A stretch of DNA of 64,000 bases from a bacterium (GCA_024742475.1 JANSYI010000003.1:310001-374000), one strand, 5' to 3'; positions 47,619-58,270 are shown, numbered from the stretch's first letter. Numbers and translations: made by a program. Notes: a model not told the origin generated them from the sequence alone.

Positions 47619-48478
47619 GCCGCGTCGCTCCCCGAGGACGCGCCGGGTCCGAGGACCTCGTCGTAGACCGCTCGTGCGGCGTCGGCCTCGTCGAGTACAC
47701 GGTCGAGCGAGGGGATGTCGGAGTCCCACTCGAGCAGCACGGGCACGGCGCCCACGCGCTGCAGCGCCTCGCGAAACACCGAATAGACGCCGGGCACAAT
47801 CGGGCGCCCGTGGTTGTCGACCAGACGTCCGTCTTCCTCGATGTGGCCGGCGATGTGCATCTGAATCGTGCGATGCAGCGGCAGGGCCCGCAGCCACTCG
47901 AGGGGGTCGCCGCCGTGGTTGCGCGCGTTGACGAACACGTTGTTGACGTCGAGCATCAGCGCGCAGTCGGCCTCCTCGGCCACCGCGGTGACGAACTCGC
48001 CGTGCGTCATCGTGCTGCCGGGCATGACTGCGTAGAAGCTGATGTTCTCGATGCCGACGGGGCGCTCGAGTCGATCGGCGAGCTCCCTGATCCGGCCCGC
48101 GCAGTGCAGGGCCGCCTCGTCGGTGAACGGCAGCGGCAGGAGGTCGTGGTAGGCCACCCCGTCGATCGCCGCATAACAGAGGTGGTCGGTGTAGTAGGGC
48201 GCGCCCAGCTCATCGAGCAGCGCCTTGAGGCCTCGAACGTAGTCGGCATCGAACGGCTCGCGGCCGCCGAGCGAGAGGGACACGCCGTGCGCGATGACCT
48301 GCCAGCGCTCCGCGCAGGCGCGAAGGGTGCGCATCGCCGCTCCGGCGGTGTGCACGAAGTTCTCCGGCACGATCTCGAGCCAGTCGATGCGTCGGGGCGT
48401 GTCGAGGATCTCCGGGTAGTGAGGGGGGCGAAGCCCGATGCCGACGCCGTGTGGTTTGGGGGGGGCCAGGTTGCGCAT
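47615..48478 (-). CDS. DUF692 multinuclear-iron oxidase (MbnB/BufB-like)
   Basis: 287 residues, normal for the family. TIM-barrel metal-ligand motifs are all present: His64 in HGVSLSLGG, Asp98-His99 in YTDHLCY, Glu144 in GIENISFY, Asp177/Asn180 in LMLDVNNVFVNARNHG, His208 in IQMHIAGH, Asp221-Asn-His in DNHG and Glu250 in LLEWDSDIP. Family members (MbnB, TglH, ChrH, BufB) use two or three irons and O2 to convert precursor Cys into oxazolone/thioamide, thiooxazole or related groups. ATG 48478 is preferred over 48526. It lies between the Cys-containing small peptide gene and its DUF2063-like partner. Confidence 0.92.
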   Translation of the reverse strand: MRNLAPPKPHGVGIGLRPPHYPEILDTPRRIDWLEIVPENFVHTAGAAMRTLRACAERWQVIAHGVSLSLGGREPFDADYVRGLKALLDELGAPYYTDHLCYAAIDGVAYHDLLPLPFTDEAALHCAGRIRELADRLERPVGIENISFYAVMPGSTMTHGEFVTAVAEEADCALMLDVNNVFVNARNHGGDPLEWLRALPLHRTIQMHIAGHIEEDGRLVDNHGRPIVPGVYSVFREALQRVGAVPVLLEWDSDIPSLDRVLDEADAARAVYDEVLGPGASSGSDAA

Positions 48479-48504
48479 GCGATGGACGAGAGGTGGAGCC
48501 GCCA

Positions 48505-48542
48505 CGAGAAAAGCCCGGGCCCGCATGTGCAGGTCCGGGCTT
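48505..48542 (-). terminator. Hairpin between precursor and oxidase genes
   Basis: On the minus strand AAGCCCGG, 16-nt loop, CCGGGCTT (perfect 8-bp stem, arms 48535-48542 and 48511-48518), followed by TTTTCTCG. It lies after the peptide stop (48572) and before the DUF692 start (48478). The placement suits partial termination, giving more peptide mRNA than oxidase mRNA, as is usual in RiPP operons. Confidence 0.7.
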
Positions 48543-48571
48543 CGAGTTTCGATCGCGGGTCGCGAAACGAA

Positions 48572-48919
48572 TCAGCCGGTGGTGGTGGAGCCGCCAGCGC
48601 CGGTGGAGCCGCCAGTGGAGCCGCCGGTGGAGCCGCCGGTGGAGCCGCCGGTGCCGCCGGAGGAGCTGCCGGTCGCGCCCGGGCAGCCTGCGCCGGAGCT
48701 CGACGCGCCGGGGCAGCCCGCGCTGCTGGTGCTGCTGCCCGCGCTGCCGGAGCTGGAGCCGGCGGTCTCGGTCGCGGTCGCGGTTGCGGTTGCGCCCGTG
48801 GTCGCGGTGTCGGTGCCGGCGCCGGTGTCTTCGCCGTCGTCGTCGTCACAGGCGGGGATGAGTGCGAGGCCGGCGGACAGAGCGACGGCTTCGAGGATGT
48901 TGGTCAAGTTCTTCTTCAT
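48572..48919 (-). CDS. Lipoprotein-like small peptide, candidate RiPP precursor
   Basis: 115 residues. MKKNLTNILEAVALSAGLALIPAC is an export signal with lipobox-like Cys24 (Pro at -2 is atypical), followed by DDDDGED, an Ala/Thr linker, two copies of AGCPGA with Cys69 and Cys79 ten residues apart, and a Gly/Ser/Thr tail with four STGG repeats. It is first in the unit before DUF692 and DUF2063-like genes, the bufferin order. It lacks the Cys-rich DUF2282/bufferin signature, so it would be a new precursor type with one or both Cys-Pro-Gly sites as oxidase targets (inference). It could instead be an ordinary lipoprotein. Confidence 0.65.
   Translation of the reverse strand: MKKNLTNILEAVALSAGLALIPACDDDDGEDTGAGTDTATTGATATATATETAGSSSGSAGSSTSSAGCPGASSSGAGCPGATGSSSGGTGGSTGGSTGGSTGGSTGAGGSTTTG
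48602..48649. repeat. 12-bp coding repeats in peptide tail
   Basis: Four consecutive GGTGGAGCCGCC units (the second starts with A), encoding the STGG tail of the candidate precursor on the minus strand. Confidence 0.8.
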
Positions 48920-48938
48920 TTGAAATGGCCTTTCAAAT
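48918..48938 (-). promoter_or_regulatory. Palindrome covering the peptide start codon
   Basis: ATTTGAAA-TGGCC-TTTCAAAT, perfect 8-bp arms. On the minus strand the 5' arm contains GAAAGG-like ribosome-binding bases and the 3' arm runs into the ATG at 48919. It could be an operator or an mRNA hairpin that hides the start. It stands out as AT-rich in GC-rich surroundings. Confidence 0.55.
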
Positions 48939-49008
48939 CGTGTGTGGCCCGAGGGGGCTCGGGAGCACCGCGCCCGCGTATACACCGATCGAGGTGCATC
49001 GGTTGCGG

Positions 49009-49968
49009 TCAATCCTGGTGAGGATTAGCACAGTTGTCAAAAAAGTGCGTGACCTGTTTCCGCGCCTTCGCGTCCATCCGCTCGAAGAGCCACTCGGCTT
49101 GCGTACAGCGTTGTTTTGCACGCGTAGGTGCCTGTGCCCAAGCTCTGTCCCAACGCCAGCGGGCGCGGGGTGCCGCCCCTTGCGGACAGGTGCGATCCCA
49201 ACCGTCGGTCGCAACGACGGTGCCTGAGCACACGATGTCGACGAGGGGATCGGTCATGGAACGGTCATGGACACCGTACTGCTCGAGCGGGACCTCGTCC
49301 TCGAAGAGCGTGTAGGGGGTGAAGAAGCCGCTGCCGTCGGTCCCTCGGTTGACCAGACCGTGCTCGCCCGCGCGGGTGTTCTCCGGGCGGGCGGGATCGT
49401 GGCAGGGCAGGCACGTGTTCTTCTCGCGAAAGGACCGGACCTCGGCCTGAGCTCGGGCGGGCTGCCATGACGAGACGGGTTCGGACTTCGCGATCCGCTC
49501 GGCGAGGTAGTCGGTGGCGGCCGCGTGCGCGTCCGGGTTGGCGGCGGGCCACTGCGCGCCGAACAGCGGCGCGTCGGGCTTGGGTGCCGAGGGCCGGAAG
49601 ACGTGAAAGCGTGGCCCGTCGGCGGTGAGCGTGGTGCCCCGAATGTCGGCCACGAAGCGCCCCTCGCCGCGCCCGGCCTGCTCGACCCTGTCGGCGCGCG
49701 TGCCCTCGGGAAAGACCAGCACCGAGCGGTCCCCGACGGCCTGCGTGGTGATGGGCCCGTCGCCGAGCTTGAGCCACACGCGGACCTGATCGATGTCGGG
49801 ATCGCTGCTGGGGATGTGCGCCGGAGGAGCGAGCGCGGTGAAGCCTTCGCGCTCGTGAAATCGAAGCGGCGCGGTCATCTCGACCGCCTTGGCGCCGTGC
49901 CCCAGCTTCGGCAGCGCGTCGGGCTTGCAGCCGGCGAGGGCGACGAGTCCCAGGAGCAGGCGCTTCAT
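49009..49968 (-). CDS. c-type cytochrome lipoprotein
   Basis: 319 residues from ATG 49968. Lipobox LAGC (Cys14), a beta-rich domain (about 25-125), then a single haem c motif CLPCH (Cys186, Cys189, His190) and three further Cys. One haem and a large N-terminal domain suggest an electron-transfer or substrate-oxidising role at the cell envelope. It ends 89 bp upstream of the candidate precursor and is on the same strand, but a separate promoter for the precursor seems likely. Not a family I can name. Confidence 0.75.
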   Translation of the reverse strand: MKRLLLGLVALAGCKPDALPKLGHGAKAVEMTAPLRFHEREGFTALAPPAHIPSSDPDIDQVRVWLKLGDGPITTQAVGDRSVLVFPEGTRADRVEQAGRGEGRFVADIRGTTLTADGPRFHVFRPSAPKPDAPLFGAQWPAANPDAHAAATDYLAERIAKSEPVSSWQPARAQAEVRSFREKNTCLPCHDPARPENTRAGEHGLVNRGTDGSGFFTPYTLFEDEVPLEQYGVHDRSMTDPLVDIVCSGTVVATDGWDRTCPQGAAPRARWRWDRAWAQAPTRAKQRCTQAEWLFERMDAKARKQVTHFFDNCANPHQD

Positions 49969-50032
49969 TGCGGCGCAGGCTAACAAACGCCGCACGTGGA
50001 CGGCTCGGCAAGCCTTGCGCGATCGAGGACGC

Positions 50033-50968
50033 TCACTCCTGGGCTGCGATGCACGACCCCACATCGTCGTAGCCCGGCGGAGCGCTTCCGTCGTACCACG
50101 GGACGCACACGGTGGGCTCGGGACAGACCGGCGCCTGCACGTCGCAGACCGGCGTGCAGCATCCCGGGGCGCCGTCGCCACACTGCACCACGGCGTCGGG
50201 TTCGACGCAGACCAGGCCCGGCTGACACGCGTTGGAGAACTCGCACGGCTCGAACGTCCCGCCGCTGCCCGCGGAGGCATCGGGCGCACAGGCGAAGCCA
50301 TCGTTACGCGGATAACACCCGTGCCCCTGCGGACAGGGGCTCGCGTCGAGAGGGTCGCACAGCAGTACGCAGAGGTTGAGGATGGCTTCGGAGCTGATCT
50401 GACAGACGCGGTTCGGGTCTGCGCAAAGGGGTTCGTTGGCATCGCCGACGCACAGCGGGACGCAGGTGCCCTGGTTCGTCTCGTCGTCGACGTCCCAGCA
50501 CAGCGCGCCGACATCGCAGGAATCGAGCCCCCCCACGCCATCGCGGTGGCGGGTGCAGGGGTCGCCGGGCGCGTCGGGGCTGGCATCGACGGGAACGCAG
50601 CGCGTCTCATTCCAGTTCATGCCCTGGCTGGCCCACGGTGTGCACTTCTCCCCGGCGGGGCAGTCCTGCTGCCAGACGTCGCACTGGATGGACGCGCTGC
50701 CCACGTCGCCGGGGCACAAGAACTCGCAGCCGGGCTCGCCCGTCCCCGAGCTCGGTTCGGGCGGGTCGGTGGTGCCGGTGGTGGTGCCGGGGGTCGACGC
50801 GGTCGTGCCCACGGGTTCGACGTCTCCGCCCGTCGTGCTCGCTGCGCTGGTGCTCGAGCTCGTCGACCCCTCACCGGCCTGGGGCTGCACGCGGCTCTCG
50901 CAGGCGACGAGCAGGGTCGCGACGAGGCCGCACTTCGCAAGGGTCCGTTGAACTCGATGAAGTCGCAT
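50033..50968 (-). CDS. Cys-rich lipoprotein, paralog 1
   Basis: 311 residues. Lipobox LLVAC (about Cys23), Ser/Thr/Gly linker, then a Cys-rich domain with about 25 Cys: FLCPGDVGSASIQCDVWQQDCPAGEKCTPW, CVPVDASPDAPGDPC, CWDVDDETNQGTCVPLCVGDA, CCTPVCDVQAPVCPEPTVCVPWYD. Strongly similar to the next gene across its length, hence a tandem duplicate. No catalytic motif; probably a disulfide-stabilised surface protein. Only 17 bp separate the two genes. Confidence 0.8.
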   Translation of the reverse strand: MRLHRVQRTLAKCGLVATLLVACESRVQPQAGEGSTSSSTSAASTTGGDVEPVGTTASTPGTTTGTTDPPEPSSGTGEPGCEFLCPGDVGSASIQCDVWQQDCPAGEKCTPWASQGMNWNETRCVPVDASPDAPGDPCTRHRDGVGGLDSCDVGALCWDVDDETNQGTCVPLCVGDANEPLCADPNRVCQISSEAILNLCVLLCDPLDASPCPQGHGCYPRNDGFACAPDASAGSGGTFEPCEFSNACQPGLVCVEPDAVVQCGDGAPGCCTPVCDVQAPVCPEPTVCVPWYDGSAPPGYDDVGSCIAAQE

Positions 50969-50985
50969 CGCGGGAGGCTCCTCTC

Positions 50986-51951
50986 TCACTTCTGCGGGAC
51001 CAGGCACGCGCCGACGTCTTCGTAGCCGGGCGGCGCTCCGCCGTCGTCGTACCAGGGGACGCAAACGGTCGGCTCGGGGCAGTTCGGTGCCTGCACGTCG
51101 CAGACCGGGGTGCAGCAGCCTGCGAGGCCGTCGCCGCACTGCCCCACGGCCTCGGGGTTGGCACAGACCAATCCCGGTTGACATGCGGTGATGTACTCGC
51201 ACGGCTCGAACGTCCCGCCGCCATCGAACGAGGCGACCGGGGCACAGACGAAGCCGCCGTAGATCGGGTAGCACCCGTCCTTCTCGGGGCAGGGCATGGG
51301 CTCGAGGGGATCGCACAGCTGCAGGCAGAGGTTCAAGATGCCGTCGCCGCTGATCGTGCAGGTTCGCCCGGGGTCGGCACACGTCGGAGTGGTGGCATCG
51401 CCGACGCACAGCGGCACGCAGGTGCCCTCGTTCGTCTCGGAATCGACGTCCCAGCACATCACGCCGGCCTCGCACGAGTCGATGCCCGACACGCCGCTGC
51501 CTTCGACGGTGCAGGGGTCGCCGGGTGCGTCGGGGCTGGCATCGACGGGGACGCAGCGGGTCGCGTTCCAGCTGTTGCCGCCGTCGTTGGCCCACGGCGC
51601 ACACTTCTCGTCTTCCGGGCAGTCCTGCTGCCAGACGTCGCATTCGGCCCATGTGCTCCCCGCGTCGCCGGGGCACAAGAACTGGCAGCCGGGCTCGCCC
51701 GTCTCCGCCTCGGCCGAGCCCGTACCCGAGCTGGTGCCGGGCGGGTCGACGGAGGCGGTGGTGGTGGCGGGGGTTGGGGTCGGGGCCGTCGTGCTTGCGG
51801 GTTCGACGTCTCCGCCCGTCGTGCTCGCTGCGGCGGAGCCGGGTCCGCTCGAGCCGGCATCTGCCTCGGGCAGCACGCGGCTGTCGCAGGCGACGAGCGC
51901 CGCGGCGAGGCCAAGCGGAATCAACCTCGAGCCGAAGCGTCGTCCGTGCAT
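50986..51951 (-). CDS. Cys-rich lipoprotein, paralog 2
   Basis: 321 residues from ATG 51951 (MHGRRFGSRLIPLGLAAALVAC, Cys22). Same architecture as paralog 1 with small insertions (for example AEAETGEPGCQFLCPGDAGSTWAECDVWQQDCPEDEKCAPW). First of the two in the transcription direction. The frame stays open upstream to 52287, but the internal ATG with its own lipobox is the real start. Function unknown. Confidence 0.8.
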   Translation of the reverse strand: MHGRRFGSRLIPLGLAAALVACDSRVLPEADAGSSGPGSAAASTTGGDVEPASTTAPTPTPATTTASVDPPGTSSGTGSAEAETGEPGCQFLCPGDAGSTWAECDVWQQDCPEDEKCAPWANDGGNSWNATRCVPVDASPDAPGDPCTVEGSGVSGIDSCEAGVMCWDVDSETNEGTCVPLCVGDATTPTCADPGRTCTISGDGILNLCLQLCDPLEPMPCPEKDGCYPIYGGFVCAPVASFDGGGTFEPCEYITACQPGLVCANPEAVGQCGDGLAGCCTPVCDVQAPNCPEPTVCVPWYDDGGAPPGYEDVGACLVPQK

Positions 51952-52287
51952 GAACCAGAGACTACCAAAACGGTGGTGTTTTGTAGCTTTTGTCCGCTTT
52001 GTGTTGCAAGCATTGTCTGAACCGGAGCCATCGACCCCTGAGCGTTTTCGCTCGAACGCCGGAACGTCCCAGGATTGCCAGATGAGGCACTGTGACTTCA
52101 GTGAAGACCGACGAACGTCCAGATTGGGGACCTTCGTGGGCAGTAGCGGGAGGTATCCATCGTTGCCGATCCAGCGTTCGGCCTCCGTCGCGCCGGGGTT
52201 CGAGTCGCCCCCCGATCCGGCGGATGCGCGCGACGGAGCGGCGCACCCCACCACGAGGACCAAGCTCGCGAGCCATCCGTGCCGCAT
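51952..52287 (-). pseudogene. Possible remnant of another lipoprotein
   Basis: An in-frame stretch upstream of paralog 2 begins MRHGWLASLVLVVGCAAPS, a clear lipoprotein signal, but after about 55 residues it looks non-coding and runs into the paralog 2 start without a stop. The AT-rich part near 51965-52015 is more like a promoter region. Probably the 5' end of a decayed gene. The remaining gap to the DnaE2 stop (52288-52402) shows nothing else. Confidence 0.3.
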
Positions 52288-52402
52288 GTGCCAGCGGCTA
52301 ACGAGAATGACGAACGCCGCTCCTACGTAGGTGCTGACCTATGGCCGTGCGGTGGCATCGATGGCGCGGCTTCTACGCTCGGCGAAGCAGAACGCCGGCC
52401 GC

Positions 52403-55507
<3,105 letters not shown>

Positions 55508-55519
55508 CGAAGCTGCGAG

Positions 55520-55535
55520 CTGAACATCTTATCAG
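55520..55535. promoter_or_regulatory. LexA-type box upstream of dnaE2
   Basis: CTG-AACATCTTAT-CAG on the plus strand fits CTG-N10-CAG exactly and ends 12 nt before the dnaE2 start at 55507. The minus-strand reading contains TGTTCAG, matching the half-site of the imuB box. Confidence 0.7.
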
Positions 55536-55596
55536 ACGTGTCCGAATCAGGGGTACGTCTTGTCAGCGGTGCGGCGGTGAGGGATTCTCTTGGTCG

Positions 55597-56106
55597 ATGC
55601 GTCGCTCGACCGCCGGATGGTTCGCTGCGGGCTGCGGGATCGCCGTCATCGCCCTGGGGGCGTTGGCCGGTGCTCACGCGGCGGTGAACGCCGCACGAAG
55701 CGACGCCTCCGAGGGCGCGGCCGCCGAGGCGACGCTCGACGCGCTGACGCCGGCGTCCGACCCTGCGTCCGACGACGTGGCGGTCGTCGCCCCGCACGCC
55801 GCACCCCAGTGGGAGAACGTGCCAGTGCAGCGGCCCCACGACCTGCGAGGCGACTCGCCCGTAGCGCCACCGACCTCCGACCCGTTCCGCCCGTTCCGGG
55901 ATGATGAGCGAAACGCCATGGGTGATGCTCGACTTCCGAGCACCGAGGCGACGCTGTACTGGAGTCCCGACGACGCGCGCATGCCCGGACGCACCACCGT
56001 CGTTGCGCGCGCTTACTGGAACCCCGACAGCGCAACCTTGCCCCGTGCACGCCGAACCCGTCGCCTGACGTGGAACCCCGACGACGCGCGGCTGCCGTCG
56101 CTGTAG
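55597..56106 (+). CDS. Exported protein with Trp-Asn-Pro-Asp repeats
   Basis: 169 residues. A signal anchor (AGWFAAGCGIAVIALGALAGAHAAV), an Ala/Asp/Ser linker, and three copies of a W-(S/N)-P-D-(D/S)-A-(R/T)-(M/L)-P motif: LYWSPDDARMP, AYWNPDSATLP and LTWNPDDARLP. The Arg between Ala and Pro is replaced by Thr in the middle copy. ATG 55597 is chosen because the signal begins there. Divergent from dnaE2. Family unknown. Confidence 0.5.
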   Translation: MRRSTAGWFAAGCGIAVIALGALAGAHAAVNAARSDASEGAAAEATLDALTPASDPASDDVAVVAPHAAPQWENVPVQRPHDLRGDSPVAPPTSDPFRPFRDDERNAMGDARLPSTEATLYWSPDDARMPGRTTVVARAYWNPDSATLPRARRTRRLTWNPDDARLPSL

Positions 56107-56129
56107 GTGCCCTTTAGGGGCAGGGGGTG

Positions 56130-56168
56130 GCGTTCGCTGCGGGCCTCGGCCTCGAGGTACGCGCTCAC
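56130..56168 (-). pseudogene. 5' fragment of a second Uma2 gene
   Basis: 56130-56163 repeats 56675-56708 with one mismatch. The repeated part encodes AYLEAEARSER, the N-terminus of the neighbouring Uma2 protein. On the minus strand it begins at a GTG and then loses similarity, so it looks like the leftover 5' end of a duplicated or replaced Uma2 gene. Confidence 0.6.
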
Positions 56169-56719
56169 GTTCCCGTCGTGAGCGGGTCGCGGTAGAGCCC
56201 GTCGACGTCGAGTTGCACGCCGTCGACCGCCGCGAGCGTCAGGCGCTCGCCGGACCCGGCCTCTGCGAGCATCCATACGCCCTCGGAGCTCTTGCGGTAG
56301 GACTCGAGCAGCGGTTTGGACTGCGAGACCAGCAGGTACTCACGCAGGTTCGGGAGCCTGCGGTAGTGTGCGAACTTGTCACCGCGGTCGTAGGCTTCGG
56401 TCGAGTCGGACAGGACCTCGACGATGAGTACGGGATTGGTCGCGGCATTGGGGTCCTCGCCCGCGGTCTCGAGCGCGCCGCACACCACGACGACGTCTGG
56501 GTACGTGCTGAGGTCGGTCGCCTCGACGCGGACGCGCAACTCGGAGCTGTAGACCCTGCACGGGTGGCCTCGCAGAGCGACGGACAGCTCCGTGCTGACC
56601 GCGGCAATCAAGGCCGCGTGCTCCGGCGTTCCGCCAGCCATCGCATAGACCTCGCCACGCAGATACTCGTGCTTGCGTTCGCTGCGTGCCTCGGCCTCGA
56701 GGTACGCGGCGTAGGTCAT
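56165..56719 (-). CDS. Uma2 family endonuclease
   Basis: 184 residues from ATG 56719. Restriction-endonuclease-like fold: YLEAEARSERKHEYLRGEVYAMAGGTPEHAALIAAVSTELSVALRG, then YPDVVVVCG (catalytic Asp) and PVLIVEVLSDSTEAYDRGDKFAHYRRLP (Glu-x-Leu active site). Uma2 proteins are widespread in cyanobacteria and myxobacteria; function unknown, with transposon-like copy-number behaviour suggested. A fragment of a second copy lies just downstream. Confidence 0.92.
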   Translation of the reverse strand: MTYAAYLEAEARSERKHEYLRGEVYAMAGGTPEHAALIAAVSTELSVALRGHPCRVYSSELRVRVEATDLSTYPDVVVVCGALETAGEDPNAATNPVLIVEVLSDSTEAYDRGDKFAHYRRLPNLREYLLVSQSKPLLESYRKSSEGVWMLAEAGSGERLTLAAVDGVQLDVDGLYRDPLTTGT

Positions 56720-56925
56720 CAACCGTGGCCCGGCCTCGCCCACGGCACGAGCGTAGCACCGCCGCGCTGCGCTGGGTGCTTGCGGGTTCGCGGTCGCGCG
56801 AAGCTCCCCCGAACGTGAAGTCAGCGCAGCGGCGGTCCCGTCCCAAAGTTTCTTCTGAAATCCGTGTCGCCGAGCCTGCGAAGGTCCCAATCGGCACCGC
56901 TGCGGTGCTCCTGTATCGTCGCTGC

Positions 56926-58020
56926 ATGAGACGTGCTGGAAGACTCATGGGGGTGCTCGGGTTGCTCTGCGCGGCGGTGGGGTGCCCGGGGGACGAGGGG
57001 GGGGCCGATACGGATACGGACGCCGCCGGGACGACGGGAACGGCCACGGGCCCCTCGAGCAGTGGTCCATCGGGGTCGGCCAGCGCCGAGTCGGGCTCGA
57101 GCACGCCGACCACGGCGTCGACGACGAGCCCGACGACGACGGCCAGCACCACGCCGACGACCGACCCCTCGACGACCGAAGGGGACGATACGAGCGCCGA
57201 TGACTCCGCGGGCGAGTCCACGACCACGGGCGTGGTCCCTCCGAACACCGACTTCGAGGAGATCGACGGTGTCGTCGTGTTCGAGGCGGAGCACTACACC
57301 GAGCAGGCCGAGAACGAGGAGCGGCAGCTGTACTGGTACGCGATCTCGGTCGAGGACGGAGACGTCGCCGACGAGGACATCGCAGGGTGCGTGACGGACA
57401 CGCCGTGCACGAACGACAACACGCCGCTGTGCAACTACCACGCCGACTGCGACGGCGACGGCCTCGGCGGCGAGGGCAACGACTTCTCCGATCCCGCCGA
57501 CGCCTCGGGGGAGACCTACCTGGAGATCCTCCCCGACAGGCGCCGTGACGACGCGGGCTACGAGGAGCCCTCGGGCGGCTTCACCAACACCGGAGGCCAG
57601 GTCGGCGTGCTCACCTACCGCGTCTACTTCAACCAGACCGGGCGCTACTACGGCTACTGCCGCGCCCGCGGCCGTGGCCCTGCCGCCAACGGCCTGCACC
57701 TGGGCATCGACGGCACGTGGCCCTCCAACGAGCTGGGCGACAACTCCGGCATGCGCTGGCAGTTCCCCAGCAACGGCCAGTGGAGGTTCGTCAACCACCG
57801 CCGCGGCGCCAACCAGCACACCGGGGGCGTCACCCTCGACGGCGTCTCCTTCGAAGACGCCAACATCTGGTTCGAGGTCGACGAACCCGGCTGGCACGAC
57901 GTCCAGGTCTCCATGCGCGAAGACGGCGTCGAAATCGACAAGTTCATGTTCGTCCTCGACCCCGCCGACGCCCCCGCCGAAGACGACATCGGCCCCGAAG
58001 AAACCCTCTACGAACGCTAA
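56926..58020 (+). CDS. Lipoprotein with carbohydrate-binding-like domain
   Basis: 364 residues from ATG 56926. Lipobox AAVGC (Cys20), a Thr/Ser/Pro linker to about residue 110, then a beta-sandwich with EEIDGVVVFEAEHYTEQAENEERQLYWYAIS, YLEILPDRRRDDAGYEEPSGGFTNTGGQVGVLTYRVYFNQTGRYYGYCRARG and WHDVQVSMREDGVEIDKFMFVLDP, the pattern of CBM6-like / glycosyl-hydrolase C-terminal binding modules. Surface lipoprotein that probably binds polysaccharide. A tandem repeat region follows. Confidence 0.8.
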   Translation: MRRAGRLMGVLGLLCAAVGCPGDEGGADTDTDAAGTTGTATGPSSSGPSGSASAESGSSTPTTASTTSPTTTASTTPTTDPSTTEGDDTSADDSAGESTTTGVVPPNTDFEEIDGVVVFEAEHYTEQAENEERQLYWYAISVEDGDVADEDIAGCVTDTPCTNDNTPLCNYHADCDGDGLGGEGNDFSDPADASGETYLEILPDRRRDDAGYEEPSGGFTNTGGQVGVLTYRVYFNQTGRYYGYCRARGRGPAANGLHLGIDGTWPSNELGDNSGMRWQFPSNGQWRFVNHRRGANQHTGGVTLDGVSFEDANIWFEVDEPGWHDVQVSMREDGVEIDKFMFVLDPADAPAEDDIGPEETLYER

Positions 58021-58022
58021 CC

Positions 58023-58204
58023 CCCACCACCGCCGAACCGGACGCGAAGGAGGGGCGAAGCGAGCGAGGGCGCGACGCCCCACCACCGAAGACACGCGGA
58101 CGGAGGAGCGACCCAAAGGCTCGCGAGCGAGCGCGCCCCGCCCCACCACCGAAGACACGGGGACGGAGGAGCGAGCCAAAGGCTCGCGAGCGAGGGCGCC
58201 CCGC
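58023..58204. repeat. 63-bp tandem repeat, about three units
   Basis: Units begin at CACCACCGAAGACACG (58081 and 58144, period 63) with a shorter, diverged first unit from 58025. Each ends in GCTCGCGAGCGAG...GCGCC. Non-coding, between the lipoprotein stop and the GNAT stop. Not a CRISPR: there is no alternation of short repeat with unique spacer. Confidence 0.75.
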
Positions 58205-58229
58205 GCCCGAACTTGGAGGGAGGCGCGAA

Positions 58230-58270
58230 GGGGGCTTCGCCCCCGCAGCGTCGGGAACCGAGAGGTTCCC
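58230..58270. terminator. Two adjacent hairpins between convergent genes
   Basis: GGGGGC-TTC-GCCCCC (58230-58244) and GGGAACC-GAGA-GGTTCCC (58253-58270, perfect 7-bp stem with tetraloop). The second lies 5 nt beyond the GNAT stop on the minus strand. No T-run follows. Confidence 0.55.

Noticed and set aside
50986..52287. 433-residue version of Cys-rich paralog 2
   Set aside because: The internal ATG at 51951 begins its own lipoprotein signal, matching paralog 1; the upstream part looks non-coding.
58023..58204. Repeat array considered as CRISPR
   Set aside because: Period 63 with similarity over the whole unit, only about three units, no cas genes.
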